A stretch of DNA of 16,858 bases from positions 808 through 17,665 of the forward strand of contig DIAQ01000078.1 of the NCBI GenBank assembly GCA_002414865.1. The letters run 5' to 3'. This document shows positions 6,736-13,009 of this stretch, piece after piece (within the stretch, counting starts at the first letter, position 1; each line of letters starts with the position of its first letter). The DNA comes from a candidate division Hyd24-12 bacterium UBA5074 (GTDB taxonomy: Bacteria; Fermentibacterota; Fermentibacteria; Fermentibacterales; Fermentibacteraceae). The position numbers and the translations under genes were made by a program. A model generated the notes under the pieces. The model searched no databases and was not told the DNA's origin. It saw only the letters and a list, made by a program, of their open reading frames with translations.

Positions 6736-7589
6736 CCGGTCGACCTCCACCCTTCGGAGATCGCCCCGGCCGGACATGCGGGAACGCATTGCCCGCACCT
6801 TATGCAGTCCTGGGAGCGGGGCCTCCTCCAGATCTCGTGCTCCACCGGACAGACCGTCCTGCACCTGCCGCAGGAAACGCATCTGTCCGACACCGACATC
6901 CTCCTGAGAGAGAAACGCCCGGCCAGGGACCAGAGAGCTCCCAGGGGGCACAGAACCCTGCAGAACGGCCTCCTGGAGGCGACCGACCAAGCCAGGATGG
7001 CGACGGCCAGCGCGGACTTCCAGGCGAACAGGAAGCCGGGCTGGAGGGTGGCTCCTCCGTCGAAGGCCATCAGGGGCCATCCGGCCTCCATCGTCCCGGC
7101 GGGGCATACGGCCTTGCAGAACCACGGATCGCCTCCCGCACCGGGGAACGGTCTCAGCGCCAGCGGCAGGGCGATGACGAAAACCGCCAGGACGGCGAAG
7201 CGGGCCGCTCCCCAGGCCTCCGGGATGGGCGCATGCCTCCTGCGCAGGCGCGCCAGGAGATCCTGCAGGAATCCGAAGGGACAGAGCCAGGCGCAGGGTG
7301 CCCTGCCGGCGAGGAAGCCTATCGCGAGGAGGAACCCGAGCACGGCGAGGAGGGTCAGCGAGCCGCGCTCCCCTGCCATGAGCCCCGGCGCGAAGCCGGG
7401 GGCGGCCAGTATGCTCTGCAGCGCGCCGACCGGGCATGCCAGGACGCTGGACGGACACGAGTAGCAGTGGAGCCCCGGGAAGCAGAAGGCCTTCGAGCCC
7501 CCGGCATATACGGCGCCTTTCAGCCAGCCCTCGAGATAGAGGTTGCCGAGGATTGCGGAAACCGTCTGGACGGCGCTCCGCGGCCTCAT
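6732..7589 (-). CDS. NapH/CcoG-like membrane polyferredoxin (4Fe-4S)
   Basis: This 285-residue protein has about three or four hydrophobic segments (clear ones near 78-95, 130-146 and 187-203). It has repeated membrane cysteine motifs: PGLHCYSCP...CP (Cys42, 45, 52), CAWLCP (99-104), CKAVCP (158-163) and CRVLCP (210-215). It ends in two classical 4Fe-4S sites, CVSCGRCRTVCP (237-248) and CIRCGQCVPACP (262-273). Proteins of this family pass electrons across or along the membrane. I chose the ATG at 7589, not the longer frame from 7673, because it overlaps the stop of the small CXXC gene (ATGA). Its stop in turn overlaps the thioredoxin-like start. The gene set suggests electron delivery to an extracytoplasmic thiol protein, but substrate and direction are inferred. 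Confidence 0.9.
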   Translation of the reverse strand: MRPRSAVQTVSAILGNLYLEGWLKGAVYAGGSKAFCFPGLHCYSCPSSVLACPVGALQSILAAPGFAPGLMAGERGSLTLLAVLGFLLAIGFLAGRAPCAWLCPFGFLQDLLARLRRRHAPIPEAWGAARFAVLAVFVIALPLALRPFPGAGGDPWFCKAVCPAGTMEAGWPLMAFDGGATLQPGFLFAWKSALAVAILAWSVASRRPFCRVLCPLGALWSLAGRFSLRRMSVSDRCVSCGRCRTVCPVEHEIWRRPRSQDCIRCGQCVPACPAGAISEGWRSTG

Positions 7590-7693
7590 CCTATCCCGAT
7601 GCATTCGAGACAGACGCTGGCAGCTTTCCGGAGTATCGCGGAGGGGTCTCCGAGGAGATAGCCCGCCGCGCACGCGGCGGCGGCCAGGATCAT
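7586..7693 (-). CDS. Small CXXC membrane protein (CD1871A-like)
   Basis: This is a very short protein with a hydrophobic segment, a short linker (LLGDPSAILRKAAS) and the C-terminus VCLECIGIG. It matches the 'CD1871A family CXXC motif-containing protein' signature as I remember it. Members are tiny single-span proteins found beside 4Fe-4S membrane proteins, as here; their function is not known to me. The start is unresolved. The ATG at 7693 gives 35 residues but cuts into the hydrophobic segment and has no ribosome site. The open frame continues upstream through a membrane-protein-like SSPWRRAILLPLLL, and the next standard start is a GTG at 7795, inside the D-arm of tRNA-Cys. A non-AUG start between 7735 and 7693 is therefore possible. 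The stop overlaps the polyferredoxin ATG. Confidence 0.75.
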   Translation of the reverse strand: MILAAAACAAGYLLGDPSAILRKAASVCLECIGIG

Positions 7694-7734
7694 CAGCAGC
7701 AGGGGGAGCAGGATGGCTCTGCGCCAGGGGGAAC

Positions 7735-7809
7735 TGGAGGCGGCGAGCGGGGTCGAACCGCTGAATGACGGATTTGCAATCCGCTGCCTTACCACTTGGC
7801 TACGCCGCC
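7735..7809 (-). tRNA. tRNA-Cys (anticodon GCA)
   Basis: The acceptor arm GGCGGCG (7809-7803) pairs with CGCCGCC (7745-7739). The anticodon stem GCGGA/TCCGT encloses the loop TTGCAAA, giving anticodon GCA. The T-arm contains GGTTCGACC. The discriminator is U, as usual for tRNA-Cys, and CCA is encoded (7737-7735). It is on the same strand as the CXXC-polyferredoxin-TlpA genes and directly upstream of them, with no spacer before the small CXXC reading frame. Confidence 0.96.
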
Positions 7810-7819
7810 TCGAGCGCGG

Positions 7820-7849
7820 AAGATAAGGACAGGCGCCCCTTCCGGTCCA
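7820..7849 (-). promoter_or_regulatory. Candidate promoter for tRNA-Cys and the redox operon
   Basis: On the minus strand TGGACC (7849-7844) is followed after 18 bases by TATCTT (7825-7820), each matching four of six sigma-70 consensus bases. The -10 box lies 10 bases before the tRNA 5' end. There is no other obvious promoter before the redox genes. Confidence 0.42.
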
Positions 7850-7917
7850 GAGGAGGAGGCCACTTCCCCGCGGGCTCCCGGGACTTCATCTTCCCCCGGA
7901 GGAATGGAGGCGGAACG

Positions 7918-8550
7918 ATGAGGATGACAATGCGGACCATCGCGCTCGCCGGCGCGCTTCTCCCATGCGCCTGCGGCTCCGGGTCCACCGTATTCGACCT
8001 GTGCACCTTCAGGCTCGAGAGCACCGAGGACTTCACCGTGTGTGGAATCCTGCTCGACGATCTCGACCAGCTCACGGTCGGGCAGGCTGCGCAGGTAGCG
8101 GCCGCGTGGGCGCAGGGCGACGTGCCAGTGGGCTTCACCCTGGACATCGGCGTGAGGAATCCGAACGACGGCATCACCGGTCCCCTGCTCGACCTCGTGC
8201 AGGTCACGGACCTGCCGTGGGACCTCTACATGGATGCCGACGAGGGCTCCGGATTCGACACCACCTGGGTGGCCTCCGGAGAGATCCTCGACCCTGTCGA
8301 GGTGCCCGGTGACAGCGAGACCGTGATCGTTCCCATCGAGGTGGAGTTCGACGGGCTCACCGTTCTGGAGGAGCTCGGACCTGTCGCGTTCATCGAGCTG
8401 ATGATCGCAGTGGGCGGGGTCGACGGCGACATCCGCGACTCCGAGCACCTCGGCAGGATGGTCCTCGAGACCGAGCCCTCCATCGATACGCCGTTCGGCA
8501 CGATGGAATACCCGGAGCCCGTCTGGGTTGGGCTCGACTGGGACGACTAG
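7918..8550 (+). CDS. Secreted protein with LEA14-like (LEA type 2) domain
   Basis: This is a 210-residue protein. An ideal ribosome site (GGAGG, 7906-7910) lies 7 bases before the ATG at 7918, which rules out the longer frame beginning in the tRNA. The N-terminus MRMTMRTIALAGALLPCACG is a short export signal with Cys17/Cys19; the lipobox is poor, so lipidation is uncertain. Residues about 68-165 read like a LEA14/LEA_2 beta-sandwich: VGFTLDIGVRNPND, where the NPN (81-83) is the family's most typical signature, then LPWDLYMD and VIVPIEVEFDG. Such domains occur in small periplasmic or lipid-anchored proteins; their biochemical role is mostly unknown. The mature protein is very acidic and ends GLDWDD. 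It is a lone plus-strand gene convergent with tRNA-Gly, with no clear promoter or terminator of its own. Confidence 0.75.
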   Translation: MRMTMRTIALAGALLPCACGSGSTVFDLCTFRLESTEDFTVCGILLDDLDQLTVGQAAQVAAAWAQGDVPVGFTLDIGVRNPNDGITGPLLDLVQVTDLPWDLYMDADEGSGFDTTWVASGEILDPVEVPGDSETVIVPIEVEFDGLTVLEELGPVAFIELMIAVGGVDGDIRDSEHLGRMVLETEPSIDTPFGTMEYPEPVWVGLDWDD

Positions 8551-8566
8551 GGGTCCGGGAGAGGGG

Positions 8567-8642
8567 TGGAGCGGGAAACGGGACTCGAACCCGCGACATC
8601 TACCTTGGCAAGGTAGAGCTCTACCAACTGAGCTATTCCCGC
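8567..8642 (-). tRNA. tRNA-Gly (anticodon GCC)
   Basis: The acceptor arm GCGGGAA (8642-8636) pairs with TTCCCGC (8577-8571). The anticodon stem CTACC/GGTAG encloses TTGCCAA, giving anticodon GCC. The D-arm contains AGCTCAGTTGGTAGAGC and the T-arm GCGGGTTCGAGTCCCGT. The discriminator is U and CCA is encoded (8569-8567). The gene is convergent with the LEA14-like gene, whose stop lies 16 bases away. Confidence 0.97.
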
Positions 8643-8658
8643 TCCGATGAGCGCGGCA

Positions 8659-8688
8659 ATTATCGGTGGGATGCGACTCCGCTGTCAA
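8659..8688 (-). promoter_or_regulatory. Sigma-70-type promoter of tRNA-Gly
   Basis: A perfect TTGACA (8688-8683) is followed after 18 bases by GATAAT (8664-8659), five of six consensus bases. The -10 box lies 16 bases before the tRNA 5' end. The -35 box overlaps the TGA stop codon of the SPOR-domain gene. Confidence 0.75.
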
Positions 8689-9158
8689 TCCCCGGCGGTC
8701 CTCTCGACAATCCAGGCGTCGTCGTAGCCGGAGGACTTCACGCCTTCGAGGGCGACGCCCGCCGCCTCCCTCGTCGCGAAGGAGCCCACTCTCACCTTCC
8801 ACCACTGCCCTTCCCTGTCCACGACGAAGTCCAGCCCCGTATCGCCGGAGGCCAGCTCGCCGAGCCTGGCGGCGGCGGATTCCGATGAGCAGGCCGCGAC
8901 CTGTATGGCCCAGCCGCCCGCGGAGGCAGTCCCGGCGGCCTCTCCAGTCGTATCCGCGGCGGCCGGCACTTCCAGGGAGGTGATCGCCAGGTAGCCGGCG
9001 AAGGGATCCCTGTCCGAGGGCCGCGGATCACCGTACGGATCGACCGGGCCTTCGGAGGCTTCCCGGGAGCCTTCATTCCGCGTCGCCATGGCTCCCCCGC
9101 AGGCCGTCGTCAGCGCGAGGACGACCGCAAGAGTCACGGGAAAGGCCTTCTTCGTCAT
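8685..9158 (-). CDS. SPOR-domain putative lipoprotein
   Basis: This is a 157-residue protein. The signal sequence MTKKAFPVTLAVVLALTTAC ends in a lipobox-like TTAC (Cys20). A Pro/Asp/Ala-rich linker follows (25-80), then a C-terminal SPOR domain (about 82-153): GWAIQVAACSSESAAARLGE, WWKVRVGSF and SSGYDDAWIVE. SPOR domains bind septal, stem-peptide-free peptidoglycan, so a role at the division site or cell wall is likely. The ATG at 9158 overlaps the stop of the preceding gene (ATGA), with GGAGG 4 bases upstream. It is the last gene of the coupled operon that begins with the parvulin gene; tRNA-Gly follows 42 bases downstream on the same strand. Confidence 0.9.
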   Translation of the reverse strand: MTKKAFPVTLAVVLALTTACGGAMATRNEGSREASEGPVDPYGDPRPSDRDPFAGYLAITSLEVPAAADTTGEAAGTASAGGWAIQVAACSSESAAARLGELASGDTGLDFVVDREGQWWKVRVGSFATREAAGVALEGVKSSGYDDAWIVERTAGD

Positions 9159-10099
9159 TTCCCCTCCTCGAGGGCCGTCAGGGCGAGATCGAGCAGGGGG
9201 AGCATGATCTCGTGATGGCCCGTGAGGCTCACCGGAGTGCCTCCGAGGGCCGCCGTGGGCCTTTCCACGACGTTGCTCGAGGGCCTGTACTGCCTGATCA
9301 TGTCCAGGTCGGCGGCCGTGAAGCCGGAGACCTCGGATCCGAGGTTCCTGGCGCAGGAGAGGAGCTTCAGGAAGACCTCGGGCATCACCACGGCGGAGCC
9401 CACGTTGAGGACGACCCCGCCGCCGAGCCCGCAGATGCGGGATCCCAGGGTGTCGAAATCGCGCTCGGCGGCTCTGGCCAGCCTTCCCCAGTCGAGCATC
9501 GGCGCGGGGTGGACGATGTCGGTGCCCAGGGCGGGATGGACGGTCAGCGGCATGCCCTGCCCGAGGCTGCAGACCAGGGGGCTGACGGAGCCGTCTCCGC
9601 CCTCCCCGGCCGCCACGGCCCCGAGGGATTCGCCCAGGCCGAGGGAGCCTTCCTCGGCCCTGTCGACGGCCTTCGCGTACAGGACGGAGGTCTCGCGCCA
9701 CATCCCGAAGCTGCCGTCGCCCAGGCCTGCCTGGACGTCCTCCGAGGTCCATCCCGCAATGGCCATCTCCAGGTCGTGGATGGAGCCGGAGCCGTTCGTG
9801 GCGAGGGCCGAGACCAGGCCGCGCCTCATCCAGTTGCACAACAGCGGGCCCAGGCCGCACTTTATAACGTGTCCGCCGTACATCACGAGGATGCAGGCGC
9901 CCTTTTCGCGCGCGTCGAGGATCGAGGCCGCCAGCCGTCTGAGGGACCTGGCGGCGAGGACATCCGGGAGGCTGGCCAGGAACGATGCGGCCGTCTCCCC
10001 GTCCCAGGGCTTCCAGAGCATATCGCCCGAGACCCGGGAGGTCCTCCCGGAGATGCTCTCGAGCTTCAGACCCCTCCTGTCGAAACCGCTTTCCTTCAT
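9155..10099 (-). CDS. Conserved protein of uncertain function, possibly deoxyhypusine synthase-related
   Basis: This 314-residue protein carries strongly conserved-looking motifs: MYGGHVIKCGLGP (73-85), ALATNGSGSIHDLEMAIAG (98-116), TSEDVQAGLGDGSFGM (118-133), VHPALGTDIVHP (187-198), LNVGSAVVMPEVFLK (231-245) and LTGHHEIMLPLL (292-303). I recall a bacterial family with these motifs, often left as hypothetical or loosely tied to deoxyhypusine synthase. I am not certain of that link and see no classical eIF5A partner here. The glycine-rich strands and conserved His/Lys/Asp/Glu suggest a nucleotide- or NAD-binding enzyme. The start at 10099 shares one base with the truA stop (TGATG), with GGAG 8 bases upstream. 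The stop overlaps the SPOR gene start. Confidence 0.7.
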   Translation of the reverse strand: MKESGFDRRGLKLESISGRTSRVSGDMLWKPWDGETAASFLASLPDVLAARSLRRLAASILDAREKGACILVMYGGHVIKCGLGPLLCNWMRRGLVSALATNGSGSIHDLEMAIAGWTSEDVQAGLGDGSFGMWRETSVLYAKAVDRAEEGSLGLGESLGAVAAGEGGDGSVSPLVCSLGQGMPLTVHPALGTDIVHPAPMLDWGRLARAAERDFDTLGSRICGLGGGVVLNVGSAVVMPEVFLKLLSCARNLGSEVSGFTAADLDMIRQYRPSSNVVERPTAALGGTPVSLTGHHEIMLPLLDLALTALEEGK

Positions 10100-10827
10100 C
10101 AGGGATACTCCACTCCGACGAGTGTCAGACCGCAGGCGGGCAGCGACTGCCCGGCGAGCCTCCTGTCGCCGGTCCTGAGGATCTCTGCGATCCTCCCGGC
10201 GGGGGCGCGGCCACGGCCTGCCTCGACGAGCGTGCCCGCCCAGAGACGGACCATGCCCCTGAGGAATCTGTCCGCTTCTATGTGCAGGGTCCAGCCCGTC
10301 CCGGTTTCGACGACCGAGGCGTCCTTCACCTCGACCAGCCAGCTCCTGTTGCCTCCGCCCTCCCGCGCCATTCCGCGCCAGTCGGCCTTCCCCACGCTCT
10401 CCGCAGCCGCGAGCGACATGGCGCCCGTGTCGAGAGCAGGCCAGGGGGACACGAGGGAGAACCTGGTTGCGAGAGGGTGCTTCCCCTTCGATATCCTGTA
10501 CTCGTAGCTGCGCTTCACGGCCGAGAACCTCGCGTGGAACGACTCCGGGACCTCCTCCGCCGAAAGCAGCGCCACGTCTGGGGGCAGCAGCGCCCGGAGG
10601 CCGGCGACCGCCCTCTCGGACTCGCGCTCCTCCAGGTCCAGATGGGCGACCTGCCCCGCAGCGTGCACCCCGGCATCCGTCCTGCCGCTGCCGGTGATCC
10701 TCACCTGCCTCTGCAGGAGGCGGGCCAGTATGCCCTCCACCGTGCCCTGGACGGTTCTGCCGCAACTCTGAGCCTGCCAGCCCGCGAAGTCCGTGCCGTC
10801 GTATTCGAGTATCAGCCGGAGCCTCAT
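10099..10827 (-). CDS. truA: tRNA pseudouridine(38-40) synthase TruA
   Basis: This 242-residue protein is about the usual TruA length. It contains LEYDGTDFAGWQAQ (7-20), the catalytic GSGRTDAGVHA with Asp51, SFHARFSAVKRSYEYRI and FLRGMVRLWAGTLVEAG, all typical of TruA. The enzyme converts uridines 38-40 in tRNA anticodon arms to pseudouridine. The ATG at 10827 is the natural N-terminus (MRLRLILEYDG) and overlaps the stop of the preceding membrane-protein gene (ATGA); the longer open frame upstream is antisense-like noise. It sits in one coupled operon with the ribosomal pseudouridine synthase gene. Confidence 0.97.
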   Translation of the reverse strand: MRLRLILEYDGTDFAGWQAQSCGRTVQGTVEGILARLLQRQVRITGSGRTDAGVHAAGQVAHLDLEERESERAVAGLRALLPPDVALLSAEEVPESFHARFSAVKRSYEYRISKGKHPLATRFSLVSPWPALDTGAMSLAAAESVGKADWRGMAREGGGNRSWLVEVKDASVVETGTGWTLHIEADRFLRGMVRLWAGTLVEAGRGRAPAGRIAEILRTGDRRLAGQSLPACGLTLVGVEYP

Positions 10828-11432
10828 CGGGAACCCAGCCCGGAGGCCCCGGCCATCGCGAAGAGCCAGGCCAGGGTCGGGAAGGCGAGCCTCCGGGGGG
10901 GCATCTCCGGGGCGGCCGGGATGGGTGACGCCTCTGGAACCGCTTCGAAGGCTCTCCTGACGACCCCGGGAACGGCGGCAAGCCTCCTCTTCAGCCCGGG
11001 CCCGCCCTCGAGGGAGGTCATCCCGGCCCCTGCCGAGGCTGCGAGCTGTCTCGCGGAGGCGAGAACGGCGGCGGCATCCCTCAGGAGCCCGCCCCCACGG
11101 CCGAGGCGCCTTGCGCATTCGAACAGCCACCACGAGGTGGCCTGGACTCCCGCGTCACGCGCGGCAAAGGCTCCCATGCAGATCGATGCGGACCACCGCA
11201 GGAGGGAGATCGCGGAGACCGCCTCCCCGGAGAGTCCGAAGGCCAGTGCGCCCGCGAGAGGCACCGCGACGGATGCCGAAGCTGCTGCAAGCCACTTCCA
11301 GCCCCATCTCGCCAACCCCGCGGGCAGGAGCAGCAGGGGCAGCGCGAGAAGCCCGGGGGGGACCATGAAGCAGCCGGCCGGTCCGGCGACGAGCGCCGCC
11401 ATCGCGAGCGACATCCCCGCGAAGGGGCTCAC
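10824..11432 (-). CDS. Small polytopic membrane protein, possibly divergent EcfT/CbiQ-like
   Basis: This is a 202-residue protein with about three membrane segments in its first 70 residues (near 6-24, 26-41 and 47-67). A helical, arginine-containing region follows (75-135: LLRWSASICMGAF, FECARRLGRGG, VLASARQLAAS), and the C-terminus returns to a hydrophobic segment (183-199). The layout vaguely resembles the T component of ECF transporters (EcfT/CbiQ), and in Firmicutes ecfT commonly sits just before truA, as here. No ATPase or substrate-binding partner is present, and the coupling-helix motif is not clear, so this stays a suggestion. The GTG at 11432 overlaps the pseudouridine synthase stop (GTGA), with GGAG 4 bases upstream. 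Confidence 0.7.
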   Translation of the reverse strand: MSPFAGMSLAMAALVAGPAGCFMVPPGLLALPLLLLPAGLARWGWKWLAAASASVAVPLAGALAFGLSGEAVSAISLLRWSASICMGAFAARDAGVQATSWWLFECARRLGRGGGLLRDAAAVLASARQLAASAGAGMTSLEGGPGLKRRLAAVPGVVRRAFEAVPEASPIPAAPEMPPRRLAFPTLAWLFAMAGASGLGSR

Positions 11433-12400
11433 CCGGCTCCCTGCTCGAGCCTCTTGAGCGCCAGCCTGAACTCCAGGGGCGGCGCAGCGTTGAATTCCAT
11501 CTCCTCGCCGGTCACGGGGTGCTGGAAGGAGAGGGTTTCGGCATGCAGCATCTGATGGCCCGCGATCCTTATCACATCGGCGACGAGAGCCTTGTTCCCC
11601 TTCGTGGACGCCACTCCGCGGGGCTTCATGCCACCGTACTTCTCGTCAGCGATCACCGGGCATCCGACGCTGGCCATATGGACTCTTATCTGGTGCGTCC
11701 TGCCGGTCTCGAGCCTGCACTCGACGAGGCAGGCGAACTCGAATCGCTTCAGGATGGCGTAGTTGGTCACGGCCCGCCTGCCGGCGGCCACGATGCCCAT
11801 CGACTTGCGCTCCCGGGGATCCCTGCCGATGGGGGCGTCGATGCGCCCGCCGGCTGCAGGCGGGGCATTCCAGAGGAGTGCGAGGTATCTCCTCTTCATC
11901 GTCCTGGCCGCCAGCTGGGCGGAGAGACCCCTGTGCGTGGCGTCGTCCTTCGCTATCACGAGGAGCCCCGTGGTGTCCTTGTCGAGCCTGTGGACGATCC
12001 CCGGCCGCAGCTCGCCGCTGATGCCGGACAGGTTGTCGTGGCAGTGCGCGAGGAGCGCGTTGACAAGGGTGCCCCCCGGGGAGCTGGGAGTGGGGTGGAC
12101 GACGAGCCCCGCGGGCTTGCAGATGACAGCCAGGTGGCTGTCCTCGAACACGACGTCGAGCTCCATGGGCTCGGGGAGGAGGTCGATCTCGACCGGGTCG
12201 GGTATCTCGACCTCGAGGGTGTCGCCCGGTCTGATCCTCGCGGACGGCTTGCCGGTGGTCCTGCCCGAGAGCGTCACCCTCCCGTTGTGGATCAGCGCCG
12301 AGATGTAGCTCCTGCTCAACCCCGTCGTGCGGAACACGAGGAAGCTGTCGAGGCGCAGCCCGTCGTCTTCCTCCCCCGCGGTGAGCTTCAGCCGGTCCAC
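11429..12400 (-). CDS. rluD: RluA/RluD-family 23S rRNA pseudouridine synthase
   Basis: This 323-residue protein has an N-terminal S4 RNA-binding domain (about 13-70: GLRLDSFLVFRTTGLSRSY, then IRPGDTLEV) and a catalytic domain. The catalytic signature is GIVHRLDKDTTGLLVIAK (Asp140). Later motifs are LETGRTHQIRVHM and HPVTGEEMEF. The S4-plus-catalytic layout is that of RluD (and RluC-like) enzymes, which pseudouridylate 23S rRNA. The exact site cannot be told from sequence, so the symbol is a family-level choice. I chose the GTG at 12400 (VDRLKLTAG), 13 bases after the parvulin stop, with an AGGG nearby; no ATG is available before the S4 domain. The stop overlaps the next gene (GTGA). Confidence 0.9.
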   Translation of the reverse strand: MDRLKLTAGEEDDGLRLDSFLVFRTTGLSRSYISALIHNGRVTLSGRTTGKPSARIRPGDTLEVEIPDPVEIDLLPEPMELDVVFEDSHLAVICKPAGLVVHPTPSSPGGTLVNALLAHCHDNLSGISGELRPGIVHRLDKDTTGLLVIAKDDATHRGLSAQLAARTMKRRYLALLWNAPPAAGGRIDAPIGRDPRERKSMGIVAAGRRAVTNYAILKRFEFACLVECRLETGRTHQIRVHMASVGCPVIADEKYGGMKPRGVASTKGNKALVADVIRIAGHQMLHAETLSFQHPVTGEEMEFNAAPPLEFRLALKRLEQGAG

Positions 12401-12413
12401 TGCCCTGGCGGGG

Positions 12414-12860
12414 TTACTCGGTTCTCTTGATGAGATGGAAACCGAACGGGGTCTCGACCACGCCCGACATCTGGCCGACCTGCAGCGCGAACGCCGCATC
12501 CTCGAACTCGCGTACCATGGCGCCCCTGCCGAAGACTCCCAGGTACCCGCCGTCGGCACCCGAGGGGCAGTCGGAATTCTGGATGGCTGCGTCCTCGAAC
12601 GTGATGGAGCCGGAGGATATCTGGCTCTGGAGGTCGGTGATCAGCTGCAGGGCCTCGTCACGCGTCCGGGTGGCGGTGGATCTCTCGGCTCCTGCGTAGG
12701 CTATGAGTATGTGGCGGGCCCCCACCGTGTTCGGAGCGGGCTGAGCGACCGTGGTGTCGGGGGGCTGGACTGCCTGCTCCTCCGCGGGGCGGCTTCCGCC
12801 CCCGCAGGCGGCCGAGAGAAGGACCATCGAAGAGCAAGCCAGCAATGCCAGGCGCAACAT
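12414..12860 (-). CDS. Parvulin-type peptidyl-prolyl isomerase lipoprotein
   Basis: This is a 148-residue protein. Its signal sequence ends LLSAACGGG (Cys19), a lipoprotein-like site. A short Pro/Ala/Thr linker precedes a single parvulin (rotamase) domain at 47-148: ARHILIAY, EDAAIQNSDCPSG, GGYLGVFGRGAMVREFEDAAF, VVETPFGFHLIKR. His50, Asp97 and His142 sit where parvulins carry active-site residues. Such proteins help fold exported proteins; here it is probably anchored facing the periplasm. The ATG at 12860 has GGAGG about 7 bases upstream. It is the first gene of the operon running to the SPOR gene and is divergent from the aminotransferase gene. I see no convincing minus-strand promoter in the 149-base gap. 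Confidence 0.92.
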   Translation of the reverse strand: MLRLALLACSSMVLLSAACGGGSRPAEEQAVQPPDTTVAQPAPNTVGARHILIAYAGAERSTATRTRDEALQLITDLQSQISSGSITFEDAAIQNSDCPSGADGGYLGVFGRGAMVREFEDAAFALQVGQMSGVVETPFGFHLIKRTE

Positions 12861-12895
12861 CGGAAACCTCCGCGGAAAGTGTGGCACGGGGAAAA

Positions 12896-12924
12896 TTGTC
12901 CGCACGGTGACACGGAAGTATACT
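12896..12924 (+). promoter_or_regulatory. Sigma-70-type promoter of the aminotransferase gene
   Basis: TTGTCC (12896-12901) is followed after exactly 17 bases by TATACT (12919-12924). These match four and five of six consensus bases. Transcription would start near 12931, giving a leader of about 79 bases. Confidence 0.65.
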
Positions 12925-13009
12925 CCGGCAGCAGACTGCATCGCCAGACTGCCGCCGGGGCTCCGCACTGCCGGGGTCCGGGCGGCGGCTCTCGAAAGGA
13001 GGCTCCCTC

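Noticed and set aside
6175..7464. A 429-codon plus-strand frame across the redox genes
   Set aside because: The minus strand carries the cysteine motifs of the polyferredoxin and thioredoxin; the plus frame is compositional noise.
7590..7673. N-terminal extension of the polyferredoxin to an upstream start
   Set aside because: It would overlap the CXXC gene in another frame over its whole C-terminus; the ATGA junction at 7589 gives a normal start.
7765..7917. N-terminal extension of the LEA14-like protein into the tRNA-Cys gene
   Set aside because: The ideal ribosome site and the signal sequence both begin at 7918.
9985..11457. A 490-codon plus-strand frame across truA and the membrane-protein gene
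   Set aside because: It is antisense to truA, which is unambiguous, and the translation looks random.
12861..12925. Minus-strand promoter for the parvulin operon (GACAAT as a -10 box)
   Set aside because: No acceptable -35 box lies at the right distance; it is probably just the complement of the aminotransferase promoter.
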